A DNA stretch of 5,843 nucleotides from Pseudobdellovibrionaceae bacterium (GTDB taxonomy: Bacteria; Bdellovibrionota; Bdellovibrionia; Bdellovibrionales; JAMPXM01), in the NCBI GenBank assembly GCA_913776405.1, contig CAJYOV010000439.1, positions 1 to 5,843 on the forward strand, written 5' to 3'. The notes under the pieces are model-generated. The model worked only from the letters and a program-made list of their open reading frames with translations. It did not search any database and was not told where the DNA came from. The position numbers and the translations under genes are program-made. Positions within the stretch are counted from its first letter, which is position 1. Every line of letters starts with the position of its first letter. Shown here in pieces: positions 1 to 5,843 of the stretch.

Positions 1-542
1 TATTTCATTAAACGGTCCGCGTTCTCAATCGACGTTGGCTCTGGAGAGACGGCAACGATCTTTTGATCGGCAGCCAAGAAGAAATCGCGAGTGTTTTCAG
101 ACGTGCCTGCACCGAGATCGAGAATCACGTATGGAGTTTGCAAATTACGAAGAGCCGCAATCAAGCGGTCTTTTGCTGCGCGATCGAGATCCGCAATGTT
201 CAAAGCGTCGTTGAAGCCAGAAATGAAGTGAAGACCGGGAACTTCAGTTGGAACCGAAACCTGCGCAAGATCGTTCACGCGACCCGAGATAAAATCAGAA
301 ATGCTTTCGTTTGGAACTTTGATGCCGAGGCACGTGTGTAGGTTTGCCGAGCCGAGATCGAGATCGACAAGCGTCACCGCTTTACCCATGCGTGTAAGGC
401 ACATGGCAAGGCTCGAGCTGATGAAGCTCTTTCCAATTCCGCCTTTACCGCCGCCGACAGCCCAGATGGTATTAGGCATCTGAGGCCCTTGGCCTAAGCG
501 AAACACATTCTTTGATGCGAGTCCGTGCTGCAAATCCGACAT
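1..542 (-). CDS. MinD/FlhG-like P-loop ATPase (ParA/MinD superfamily), 3' end missing
   Basis: Partial gene: 180 codons are visible before it leaves the window at the left edge. Numbering from the ATG at 542, the deviant Walker A motif GGGKGGIGKS lies at residues 30-39, with signature lysine K33 and catalytic lysine K38. The segment LVDLDLGSANLHTCLG (58-73) is the switch I region, and DLGAGTS (142-148) is the switch II/Walker A' region. SPEPTSIENA (166-175) resembles the TPEPTS segment of FlhG/FleN and MinD proteins. Such ATPases dimerise on ATP and position division sites, flagella or other polar structures; which role applies here cannot be read from the sequence. No MinC, MinE or FlhF gene is visible. 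The start is uncertain: an internal in-frame ATG at 479 has an AAGGG 6 nt upstream and would give a standard MinD N-terminus (MPNTIWAVGGG). I prefer 542 because the frame is open and the longer version begins 56 nt after tsaB, but the ATG at 542 has no good ribosome site. Family assignment is firm; start and function are not. Confidence 0.85.
   Translation of the reverse strand, partial: MSDLQHGLASKNVFRLGQGPQMPNTIWAVGGGKGGIGKSFISSSLAMCLTRMGKAVTLVDLDLGSANLHTCLGIKVPNESISDFISGRVNDLAQVSVPTEVPGLHFISGFNDALNIADLDRAAKDRLIAALRNLQTPYVILDLGAGTSENTRDFFLAADQKIVAVSPEPTSIENADRLMK
483..495 (-). other. Small hairpin AGGCC-N3-GGCCT overlapping the internal start signal of the MinD-like gene
   Basis: This is a perfect 5-bp inverted repeat with a 3-nt loop. 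On the minus strand the AAGGG (490-486) that could serve the ATG at 479 lies in its loop and 3' arm. If translation starts at 479 the hairpin would partly mask the ribosome site. If it starts at 542 the repeat is simply coding sequence. The stem is short and may be chance. Confidence 0.25.
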
Positions 543-598
543 CTCGATCACCACATTCCAGTGTAGTTGAGAGCGGCCAACACTTTGAGCGTCTTTGC

Positions 599-1294
599 TT
601 AGCGTTTCAAACCCTCTCGAAGCTTCTCTTCGGCTCCAGATGCGCGAATATAAAGGGCTTGTACCTCGTTCCAGACCAAAGGCGCTGGCGCTCTTTTGGT
701 GTTTTCCGACATACGTCCAAGAATCGAGGCATGAGGGTAATCTTTGGTCGCGGAATCGCGAGCGACTAATGACTTTAGGTTTAGTAAAAGTTCATCGCCC
801 AGTTCCATGAACCCATCACCAACGCCTAGGTGCGGCACTTTCAAGAGCGAGTCTAGTTCGTCTGCATGCGTGAGTTCGAGAGGTCGAGTTTGAGTCCAGC
901 GATCGGCTTCGCGTTCAAACACGGCTGAGAAAAACGCGTTCTTTTGTGCGTTGATGAGAACGAGCACCGGCAAATCCGTACGTTCGACACCGTTTGCTAG
1001 AATCGTGTGTGTGTCGAACGAGTATGTCTTGAGGTTCAGCGCATAGCCGAGCGACTTTGCGGCGTTCACCGCTACACGCAGGCCGGTAAAACTGCCCGGA
1101 CCGTGGCCGATGGCGAGAGCGCGAAGACTGTTCGATTTCAGGTTTGATTCTGCGAGAACGGCTTCGATTTCGGCCGTAAGCAGTTCACTGTGCGAGCGAT
1201 CACGAAGCCACGTCCGCGACGCAAGAACCTTCTCGCCTTCGACGACGGCGACGCTCCCTTGAGCGGTCGATGTTTCGAAAGCGAGAACGGCCAT
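599..1294 (-). CDS. tsaB: TsaB, tRNA threonylcarbamoyladenosine (t6A) biosynthesis protein
   Basis: TsaB is the non-catalytic ASKHA-fold partner of TsaD; with TsaE it supports transfer of threonylcarbamoyl to A37 of ANN-decoding tRNAs in the cytoplasm. The 231-residue length equals that of E. coli TsaB. The start MAVLAFETST is the usual strand-1 motif, RSHSELLT lies at 33-40, and the hallmark GPGSFTGLR is at 65-73, followed by the AAKSLGYAL helix. The C-terminal QALYIR (212-217) matches the family's P-x-YxR ending. At 115-117 the protein reads NAQ where many homologues have DAR before the Y/F-rich strand, so that conserved aspartate and arginine are both replaced. The ATG start shares its A with the TAA stop of rseP (TAATG) and has no clear Shine-Dalgarno, which suggests translational coupling. 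Identity is well supported by motif, length and position. Confidence 0.93.
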   Translation of the reverse strand: MAVLAFETSTAQGSVAVVEGEKVLASRTWLRDRSHSELLTAEIEAVLAESNLKSNSLRALAIGHGPGSFTGLRVAVNAAKSLGYALNLKTYSFDTHTILANGVERTDLPVLVLINAQKNAFFSAVFEREADRWTQTRPLELTHADELDSLLKVPHLGVGDGFMELGDELLLNLKSLVARDSATKDYPHASILGRMSENTKRAPAPLVWNEVQALYIRASGAEEKLREGLKR

Positions 1295-3015
1295 TAGTTA
1301 AAGAACATCCGAGTCGCGTCGTTCCACAGCGCAAACACCATGAGACCCAAGAGCAGTACGAGGCCTACTTGCTGCGCGATTTCCATCTTGCGCATCGAAA
1401 GCGGTGCGCCTTTTATCGCTTCAACTGTGTAGAACACAAGGTGTCCGCCATCTAGGACCGGAACCGGAAGTAAGTTCAATACGAAGAGGTTGATCGAGAT
1501 GATCGCCATCACGTGCAGGAACTGCGGAGCCCCGATTTGCCAAGACTTTTTCGCCATCGCGCCGATCGAGAAGAAGCCGCCCACGTTCTTCGGCGAAACT
1601 TCACCCTGGAAGAGACGCACGAAGCTGAGGACCGTGAGGCTCGTCCATTTCACAGTTTGATCAAAACCACGAACCGCAGCCGAAAGCGGGTTGGATAAGT
1701 TGAGAAGAACAGTCGATGGCAACGCATCGACTACGAGTGGGCTGATGCCGATTTCATAACGGCGTTCTTCTTTCCCTTGTTGGTTCATGCGCTCTTTCAC
1801 GTTTGGCGCAAGAGCGACTGTTTTCTCAGCGCCATCGCGAGAGATCACAACGTTGAGCGGAGCCGGAGCAGAGTCTTTCGACGCTTGGTTTGAAGTTTGA
1901 CGATCGCCGTAAGAGCGAATCGTCGAGGCGACTTGTTCGAATGATGTCACCGGAGTGCCATCGATCGAAATCAAGCGATCGCCAACTTGAAGGCCCGCTT
2001 TGGCAGCAGGCGAATTCTTCTCTGTGCCTGCGAGGTAGAGTTCTGGGAATTCGATACCGAGCGCGCTAAGAGCCGTTTCTGCTGAATCGGCTTTCATGTT
2101 TTTTGTGTTGATCGAGGCTGTAATGGTCTCAGGTTTATCAGCCGTTTTTTCGTCCAGAAGACCACGTTCGGCTTCAATCTTTAACTCGCCCGAAGCAACG
2201 GCTGCAGGCAAGAGTTCGCGAAGCTCACGCCACTTGGTGAGATCAGTGCCGTTAACTTTTTTGATGTGATCGCCAGTTTTTAGACCGGCAGCGCCCGCGA
2301 GAGATTTTGGATCGCGAATACCGATGAACGTCGAACGCGACTGAGGCGACAAGCCAGTCACTTCACCAACGACGCGGTCCCAGCTCAATGGGTTTTTGTT
2401 GTCGGCAAGTTTCGGTGTGATTTGAAGAGTTTCTGTTTTATCACCGCGCTGAACTTCGACCGCAACGGTGCGATCGCCAGACGCTTGGATCTTCTGCATC
2501 ATCTCGTCCCACGTTTCGACGGGTTCCGAGCCAACAGATTTCACGGCATCGCCTGAGCGGAAGCCTTGTGCGTACGCGACTGAGTCTTGCGCGATGTCGC
2601 CCACTTTCGGCGCAATCGCTTGTTCGCCGAGAAGAGCGACCGCAGCGAAGATCAAAATCGCGAAAAGGAAATTCATAATCGGGCCCGCAAGAACGACCGC
2701 GATCCGCTGACCGACAGGCTTGTGCGTGAAAGAGTGCGCTTTTTGAGCGTCGTCGACCGTCGCCGTCGGATCATCGCCGAACATCTTGACGTAACCACCG
2801 AGCGGGATCGCTGAGAGGGCGTAAACGGTATCGCCTTTTTTGAATTTAAAAATCTTCGGGCCGAAACCGAGCGAGAAAACTTCGACGCGAACTTTGAAAT
2901 ACTTCGCAACAAGGAAGTGACCCATCTCGTGAACGAAGATCAAAAGACCAAGAAGAACCGTCAATGGAATGATCGATTCAACCGCGCTCTGGAACAAAGA
3001 TGTAAGTGTAGCCAT
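1294..3015 (-). CDS. rseP: RseP-family site-2 zinc metalloprotease with three PDZ domains
   Basis: Inner-membrane intramembrane protease of the M50B family. In E. coli, RseP cuts RseA to release sigma-E and removes signal-peptide remnants; the substrate here is unknown. The zinc motif HEMGH is at 29-33 inside TM1 (about 14-34), and the second catalytic motif NLLPVPVLDGGH is at 514-525 with the third metal ligand D522. TM2 is about 103-127 with AGPIMNF; TM3 is about 498-517 and TM4 about 547-564. Between TM2 and TM3 there are three PDZ-like units, each showing the G-[LF]-x-x-GD-x-[IVL] core: GFRSGD (151-156), GLKTGD (244-249) and GLQVGD (341-346). E. coli RseP has about 450 residues and two PDZ domains, so this 573-residue protein has one extra. 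The ATG start is fixed by an in-frame TAG at 3075-3073 with no other start codon between; it leaves the usual short N-terminus. No Shine-Dalgarno is evident. All metal ligands are intact, so it is probably active. Confidence 0.95.
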   Translation of the reverse strand: MATLTSLFQSAVESIIPLTVLLGLLIFVHEMGHFLVAKYFKVRVEVFSLGFGPKIFKFKKGDTVYALSAIPLGGYVKMFGDDPTATVDDAQKAHSFTHKPVGQRIAVVLAGPIMNFLFAILIFAAVALLGEQAIAPKVGDIAQDSVAYAQGFRSGDAVKSVGSEPVETWDEMMQKIQASGDRTVAVEVQRGDKTETLQITPKLADNKNPLSWDRVVGEVTGLSPQSRSTFIGIRDPKSLAGAAGLKTGDHIKKVNGTDLTKWRELRELLPAAVASGELKIEAERGLLDEKTADKPETITASINTKNMKADSAETALSALGIEFPELYLAGTEKNSPAAKAGLQVGDRLISIDGTPVTSFEQVASTIRSYGDRQTSNQASKDSAPAPLNVVISRDGAEKTVALAPNVKERMNQQGKEERRYEIGISPLVVDALPSTVLLNLSNPLSAAVRGFDQTVKWTSLTVLSFVRLFQGEVSPKNVGGFFSIGAMAKKSWQIGAPQFLHVMAIISINLFVLNLLPVPVLDGGHLVFYTVEAIKGAPLSMRKMEIAQQVGLVLLLGLMVFALWNDATRMFFN

Positions 3016-3016
3016 G

Positions 3017-3035
3017 GGAACTATTCTAAGTTTCC
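3017..3035 (-). promoter_or_regulatory. Second, bulged hairpin immediately before the rseP start codon
   Basis: GGAACT (3017-3022) can pair with AGTTTCC (3029-3035) if one base (3033) is bulged, leaving a 6-nt loop. It ends one base from the rseP ATG (3015) and would place the whole ribosome-binding zone in a stem. The first hairpin shares base 3035, so the two abut. The stem is weak and could be chance. Confidence 0.28.
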
Positions 3036-3054
3036 ACTGGAGGGGGAGCCAGTG
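3035..3054 (-). promoter_or_regulatory. Predicted RNA hairpin in the rseP leader (CACTGG-N8-CCAGTG)
   Basis: This is a perfect 6-bp inverted repeat. On the minus strand it reads CACTGG, loop CTCCCCCT, then CCAGTG, ending 19 nt before the rseP start codon. The pyrimidine-rich loop contains CTCC, which could instead pair with the GGAG of TAGGAG (3064-3059), so two exclusive folds are possible. No run of T follows, so it does not look like an intrinsic terminator. A regulatory role is inference only. Confidence 0.4.
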
Positions 3055-3149
3055 ATTTCTCCTAAACGGCGTCTAGGAAAGGGCGAGCCAATCCCACCAG
3101 AGGTCGAGCGTCATGAGTGTCTCGAAATAAGACGAGCTTTTTGCGGCTT

Positions 3150-3959
3150 TTAAGCCACAAGAAAACGAACTAAAACGTAGTAGATCGGTGCGGCAAAGAG
3201 AACGCCGTCAACGCGATCAAGAAACCCGCCATGCCCAGGCATGATCGCGCCTGAGTCTTTAACGTCGGCAAGGCGCTTGAGAAGCGATTCGAAGAGATCG
3301 CCGACCTGGCCGAACGCGCCGCTCACAAGGCCTGTCAGCGCCAACTGATAAACAGGAATTTCGGGCACAAAGAAATACGCAAGCACTGCACCCGCGATGG
3401 CCGAGCCAAGAAGACCACCGATCGAACCTTCGATCGTTTTCTTCGGAGAGACGGATTCTAGAAGCTTTCGTTTACCGAAAAGTCGGCCAGCTAAATAAGC
3501 GAACGTATCGCCGGCAAAGACAACGCCAAGAAGACCGAAGAGCCAAATCGCGTTGTCGCCGAAGTTAAGAGTGCCGATCGCAGCTGCCGGGAAAATACCG
3601 ACATAGAAAAAGCCAACTAGACCTGCACTTTGAAGTCGCAGCGCACGCGGGAGATCCGGAGTTTTACGAACGCTCAAAACGCCGATCGTTAAAAACAAGA
3701 TCGCTGAGATCGAGGCGATGCCTGCGGAAATCTCCATGTTGACGAGAGAAATTCCGTAGGTGAGAGCGGCTAGGATCATGAACGTAAAACGCATGTGGCG
3801 GGGCGCGCTTGCATGCGAAAAAGTAAGTTTTGAGTATTCGTAGATGCAGCCCAAGACGACGATCGAGCAAATTGCGAAGAGCCCCGTCGTGCGGAAGAAG
3901 TAAGTGATCGCAAAAAGAAGAGCTGCCGCGACCACGGCCGAAATCACGCGTGTGATCAT
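3150..3959 (-). CDS. cdsA: CdsA, phosphatidate cytidylyltransferase (CDP-diacylglycerol synthase)
   Basis: Integral inner-membrane enzyme that converts phosphatidic acid and CTP to CDP-diacylglycerol and pyrophosphate, the branch-point precursor of phosphatidylethanolamine, phosphatidylglycerol and cardiolipin. The 269-residue protein is largely hydrophobic, with several predicted helices (for example about 5-22, 25-40, 60-75, 80-95, 112-130, 138-155, 180-197, 205-218). The C-terminal CTP_transf_1 signature spans 225-251: S225, K228-R229, K234-D235, the PGHGG at 241-245, and D248-R249-V250-D251. Upstream conserved pieces are GDTFAYLAGR (150-159), SPKKTIEG (171-178) and GQVGDLFES (217-225). 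All key acidic residues are present. Length is slightly below E. coli CdsA (285). The ATG start overlaps the uppS stop as ATGA (3959-3956), with no strong Shine-Dalgarno, so the two are probably translationally coupled. Identity is firm. Confidence 0.96.
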   Translation of the reverse strand: MITRVISAVVAAALLFAITYFFRTTGLFAICSIVVLGCIYEYSKLTFSHASAPRHMRFTFMILAALTYGISLVNMEISAGIASISAILFLTIGVLSVRKTPDLPRALRLQSAGLVGFFYVGIFPAAAIGTLNFGDNAIWLFGLLGVVFAGDTFAYLAGRLFGKRKLLESVSPKKTIEGSIGGLLGSAIAGAVLAYFFVPEIPVYQLALTGLVSGAFGQVGDLFESLLKRLADVKDSGAIMPGHGGFLDRVDGVLFAAPIYYVLVRFLVA

Positions 3960-4714
3960 TGAACGAGGCCTAATCGAGTCGGCTCTTTGATCTGCGCTGT
4001 CGTTTTACCGAAGCGACGTTCGCAGCCCGCAAAGTGCGAGAACGCTTCTTCGAGCGTTTTTTCGCCGAAGTCAGGCCAGAGCGTTTCAGAGATGAAGAGC
4101 TCGCTGTAAGCGGCTTGCCAGAGCATGAAGTTCGAGAGCCGGTACTCGCCGCTCGTTCTTAAAATCAAGTCAGGGTCGGCCATCTTGCGCGTCTGAAGAC
4201 GCTGTGTGATTGCCGCTTCTGTGATTTCTTCGGGGCGAAGAACACCTGCCGCGACCTCGCGTGCCAGCACGCGAGCCGCTTCTGCGATCTCTTGGCGTCC
4301 GCCGTAAGAGAGCGCAAACGTCAGGTTCATGCCAGAACAGGCTTTTGTATCTTGAATGGTTTTATCGATCTCGTCTCGAACGGCTTGGGGCAACCGATCA
4401 ATTTGGCCGATCACCGAAAAACGGATGTTATTGCGGACGAGATTGGCGCGCTCTTTACGAAGATGGCGGCCTAAGAGAAGCATCAAAAACGAAACTTCCG
4501 ATTTTGGGCGTGCCCAGTTCTCGGTTGAAAACGTGTAAAGAGTCAGTTGCTTCAGACCCAGCTTCGCGCATGTCTCGATTGTCTCTTTTGCTACGCGAGC
4601 GCCTCGTATATGGCCGAATGCACGATCGCGACCACGGAGCTCGGCCCAACGGCCGTTGCCATCCATGATGATCGCGAGGTGATTCAGATGAGGTGGAAGA
4701 GACAACGAATTCAC
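3956..4714 (-). CDS. uppS: UppS, (2Z,6E)-farnesyl diphosphate-dependent undecaprenyl diphosphate synthase
   Basis: Cytoplasmic cis-prenyltransferase that adds eight isopentenyl units to farnesyl diphosphate to make the C55 carrier for peptidoglycan and O-antigen synthesis. At 252 residues it matches E. coli UppS (253). Visible motifs, with E. coli equivalents at +8: MDGNGRWA (17-24) with catalytic D18 and R22; GHIRG (34-38) with H35; TFSTENW (61-67); and RTSGEYRLSNF (186-196) with R186 and R192, which bind the IPP pyrophosphate. E205 in YSELF is the Mg2+ ligand, and LWPDF is at 212-216. The start is GTG at 4714-4712, placing the conserved MDGNGR region at the expected distance; a TTG three codons in (4705) is the only nearby alternative. 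It follows frr by 12 nt and overlaps cdsA by 4 nt. Identity is firm; the start is slightly less so. Confidence 0.96.
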   Translation of the reverse strand: MNSLSLPPHLNHLAIIMDGNGRWAELRGRDRAFGHIRGARVAKETIETCAKLGLKQLTLYTFSTENWARPKSEVSFLMLLLGRHLRKERANLVRNNIRFSVIGQIDRLPQAVRDEIDKTIQDTKACSGMNLTFALSYGGRQEIAEAARVLAREVAAGVLRPEEITEAAITQRLQTRKMADPDLILRTSGEYRLSNFMLWQAAYSELFISETLWPDFGEKTLEEAFSHFAGCERRFGKTTAQIKEPTRLGLVQ

Positions 4715-4723
4715 ATGCCGCCT
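4712..4723 (-). promoter_or_regulatory. uppS ribosome-binding site and GTG start with an overlapping ATG-TGA
   Basis: On the minus strand AGGCGG (4723-4718) is followed by CAT and the GTG start; the AGG core lies 6 nt from GTG. This supports GTG at 4714 as the start. An out-of-frame ATG at 4716-4714 overlaps the GTG and is followed at once by TGA (4713-4711). A ribosome choosing that ATG would make a single codon and stop. Confidence 0.5.
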
Positions 4724-4726
4724 AGG

Positions 4727-5284
4727 TCAGATCGTCATGATCTCTTTTTCTTTTTCTGCAGACAATTTATCGGCCTGAGCGATGTAGTTGTCTGTGAGCT
4801 TTTGAATTTCGTCTTGGCCACGCTTGTTGTCGTCTTCAGAAATCTTTTTGTCTTTCTGTGCGTTCTTGAGTGCTTCGTTGGCATCGCGACGAGCCATACG
4901 GATTGCAACTTTCGACTCTTCGACGAGTTTCGAGCACGATTTGACGAGCTCTTTACGGCGTTGCTCTGTGAGATCAGGGAGTTTCAAGCGGATGACTTTG
5001 CCATCGTTGATCGGCGCCATGCCCACGTCAGATTTCTGAATCGCTTGCTCGATTTCTTTGAGCATTTGGTTTTCCCAAGGTGCGATGAGGAATGTCTTCG
5101 CATCTGGAGTTGAAACCGCGCTGACTTGGTTCAGCGGAGTTGGGTTGCCGTAGTAATTTACGCGAACGTTGTCGAGCATCGAGATTTGAGCGCGGCCCGT
5201 GCGAACTTTTTTGAGTTCGTTCGAGAGTGCCGAGAGGGCTTTTTCCATGCTCGCTTTAGCTGTCGATTTCACTTGTTCAGTCAT
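4727..5284 (-). CDS. frr: Frr, ribosome recycling factor
   Basis: Cytoplasmic factor that, with EF-G and then IF3, splits the post-termination ribosome. The protein has 185 residues, the same as E. coli RRF. Domain I is the three-helix bundle made by the N-terminal helix (about 1-30) and the C-terminal helices (about 105-185), joined to the small beta domain II (about 31-104). Conserved pieces are KVRTGRA (26-32), the LD-x-V-x-V-x-YYG strand (37-46), the helix MLKEIEQAI (74-82), LPDLTEQRR (102-110) and RMARRDAN (129-136), with R129 and R132 at the positions that contact 23S rRNA in the E. coli factor. The charged Lys/Glu/Asp-rich C-terminal helix ends in EIMTI. It lies 19 nt after pyrH and 12 nt before uppS, the standard pyrH-frr arrangement. 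Nothing is odd about it, and identity is certain. Confidence 0.98.
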   Translation of the reverse strand: MTEQVKSTAKASMEKALSALSNELKKVRTGRAQISMLDNVRVNYYGNPTPLNQVSAVSTPDAKTFLIAPWENQMLKEIEQAIQKSDVGMAPINDGKVIRLKLPDLTEQRRKELVKSCSKLVEESKVAIRMARRDANEALKNAQKDKKISEDDNKRGQDEIQKLTDNYIAQADKLSAEKEKEIMTI

Positions 5285-5297
5285 GGTTCAGATCCTT
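5285..5297 (-). promoter_or_regulatory. frr ribosome-binding site
   Basis: On the minus strand AAGGA (5297-5293) sits 8 nt before the frr ATG, inside the 19-nt spacer after the pyrH stop. It is the best Shine-Dalgarno match in the window and confirms the frr start. It contrasts with rseP, tsaB and cdsA, which have none that is clear. Confidence 0.65.
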
Positions 5298-5303
5298 CGT
5301 TAT

Positions 5304-5843
<540 letters not shown>

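Larger units (their letters stand above)
3016..3149 (-). other. 134-nt non-coding gap between cdsA and rseP (rseP leader)
   Basis: This is the largest clear gene-free stretch in the window. In many proteobacteria dxr lies between cdsA and rseP; here there is no room for it and I see no recognisable remnant. The minus strand holds a TAGGAG at 3064-3059, but no ATG, GTG or TTG sits at a workable distance after it, and the true rseP ATG is 43 nt further on. Two inverted repeats lie between TAGGAG and the start codon. No convincing -10/-35 pair and no intrinsic terminator with a U-tract could be picked out by eye. Confidence 0.6.

Noticed and set aside
63..769. Plus-strand open frames at 63-341, 301-483 and 512-769
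   Set aside because: These are mirror frames of the MinD-like gene and tsaB, with no ribosome sites and no recognisable motifs.
2673..2912. Minus-strand 79-codon frame inside rseP
   Set aside because: It is an Arg/Ser-rich shifted frame within the conserved N-terminal protease region of rseP.
3030..3064. Short leader peptide started by CTG or GTG after TAGGAG
   Set aside because: The possible frame is 8 codons or fewer, needs a rare CTG start or a poorly spaced GTG, and has nothing else to support it.
3060..3105. Promoter for rseP within the gap
   Set aside because: TTGGCT can be read as a weak -35, but no acceptable -10 lies 16-18 nt downstream.
3122..3149. Possible terminator after cdsA (A-rich and GCTCG-containing stretch)
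   Set aside because: Only 4-bp stems can be drawn and no T-run follows on the minus strand, so I do not call an intrinsic terminator.

Overview
The window is a compact, all-minus-strand block of housekeeping genes from a Gram-negative bacterium. Read on the minus strand from the right edge, the order is pyrH (3' part), frr, uppS, cdsA, rseP, tsaB, and a MinD/FlhG-like P-loop ATPase that runs off the left edge. An RseP-type site-2 protease beside cdsA and uppS points to a cell with an outer membrane. The pyrH-frr-uppS-cdsA-rseP order is the familiar proteobacterial one. The trailing tsaB plus a MinD-like ATPase with a GGGKGGIGKS P-loop and a DLGSANLHTCLG segment suggests the former Deltaproteobacteria, most likely a Bdellovibrio-like lineage. 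That placement is an inference from gene order and family flavour; no rRNA or other marker is present.

Right part (about 3150-5843): pyrH makes UDP from UMP, frr recycles ribosomes after termination, uppS makes undecaprenyl diphosphate (the carrier lipid for peptidoglycan and surface polysaccharides), and cdsA makes CDP-diacylglycerol for phospholipids. Spacing is tight: 19 nt between pyrH and frr, 12 nt between frr and uppS, and a 4-nt ATGA overlap between uppS and cdsA. One transcript is likely.

Middle (3016-3149): a 134-nt non-coding gap sits where many proteobacteria carry dxr. It holds two predicted hairpins just upstream of rseP and no recognisable Shine-Dalgarno sequence at the rseP start. 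This is the only clear break in the block.

Left part (1-3015): rseP is long for its family and carries three PDZ repeats where E. coli RseP has two. It joins tsaB (tRNA t6A synthesis) by a 1-nt TAATG overlap. The MinD-like gene follows about 56 nt later and is incomplete.

I found no mobile element, CRISPR array, RNA gene, convincing promoter or terminator. I do not see a novel defence or biosynthetic system here. The points most worth checking are the three-PDZ RseP, the structured rseP leader in place of dxr, and a marked excess of GATC sites.
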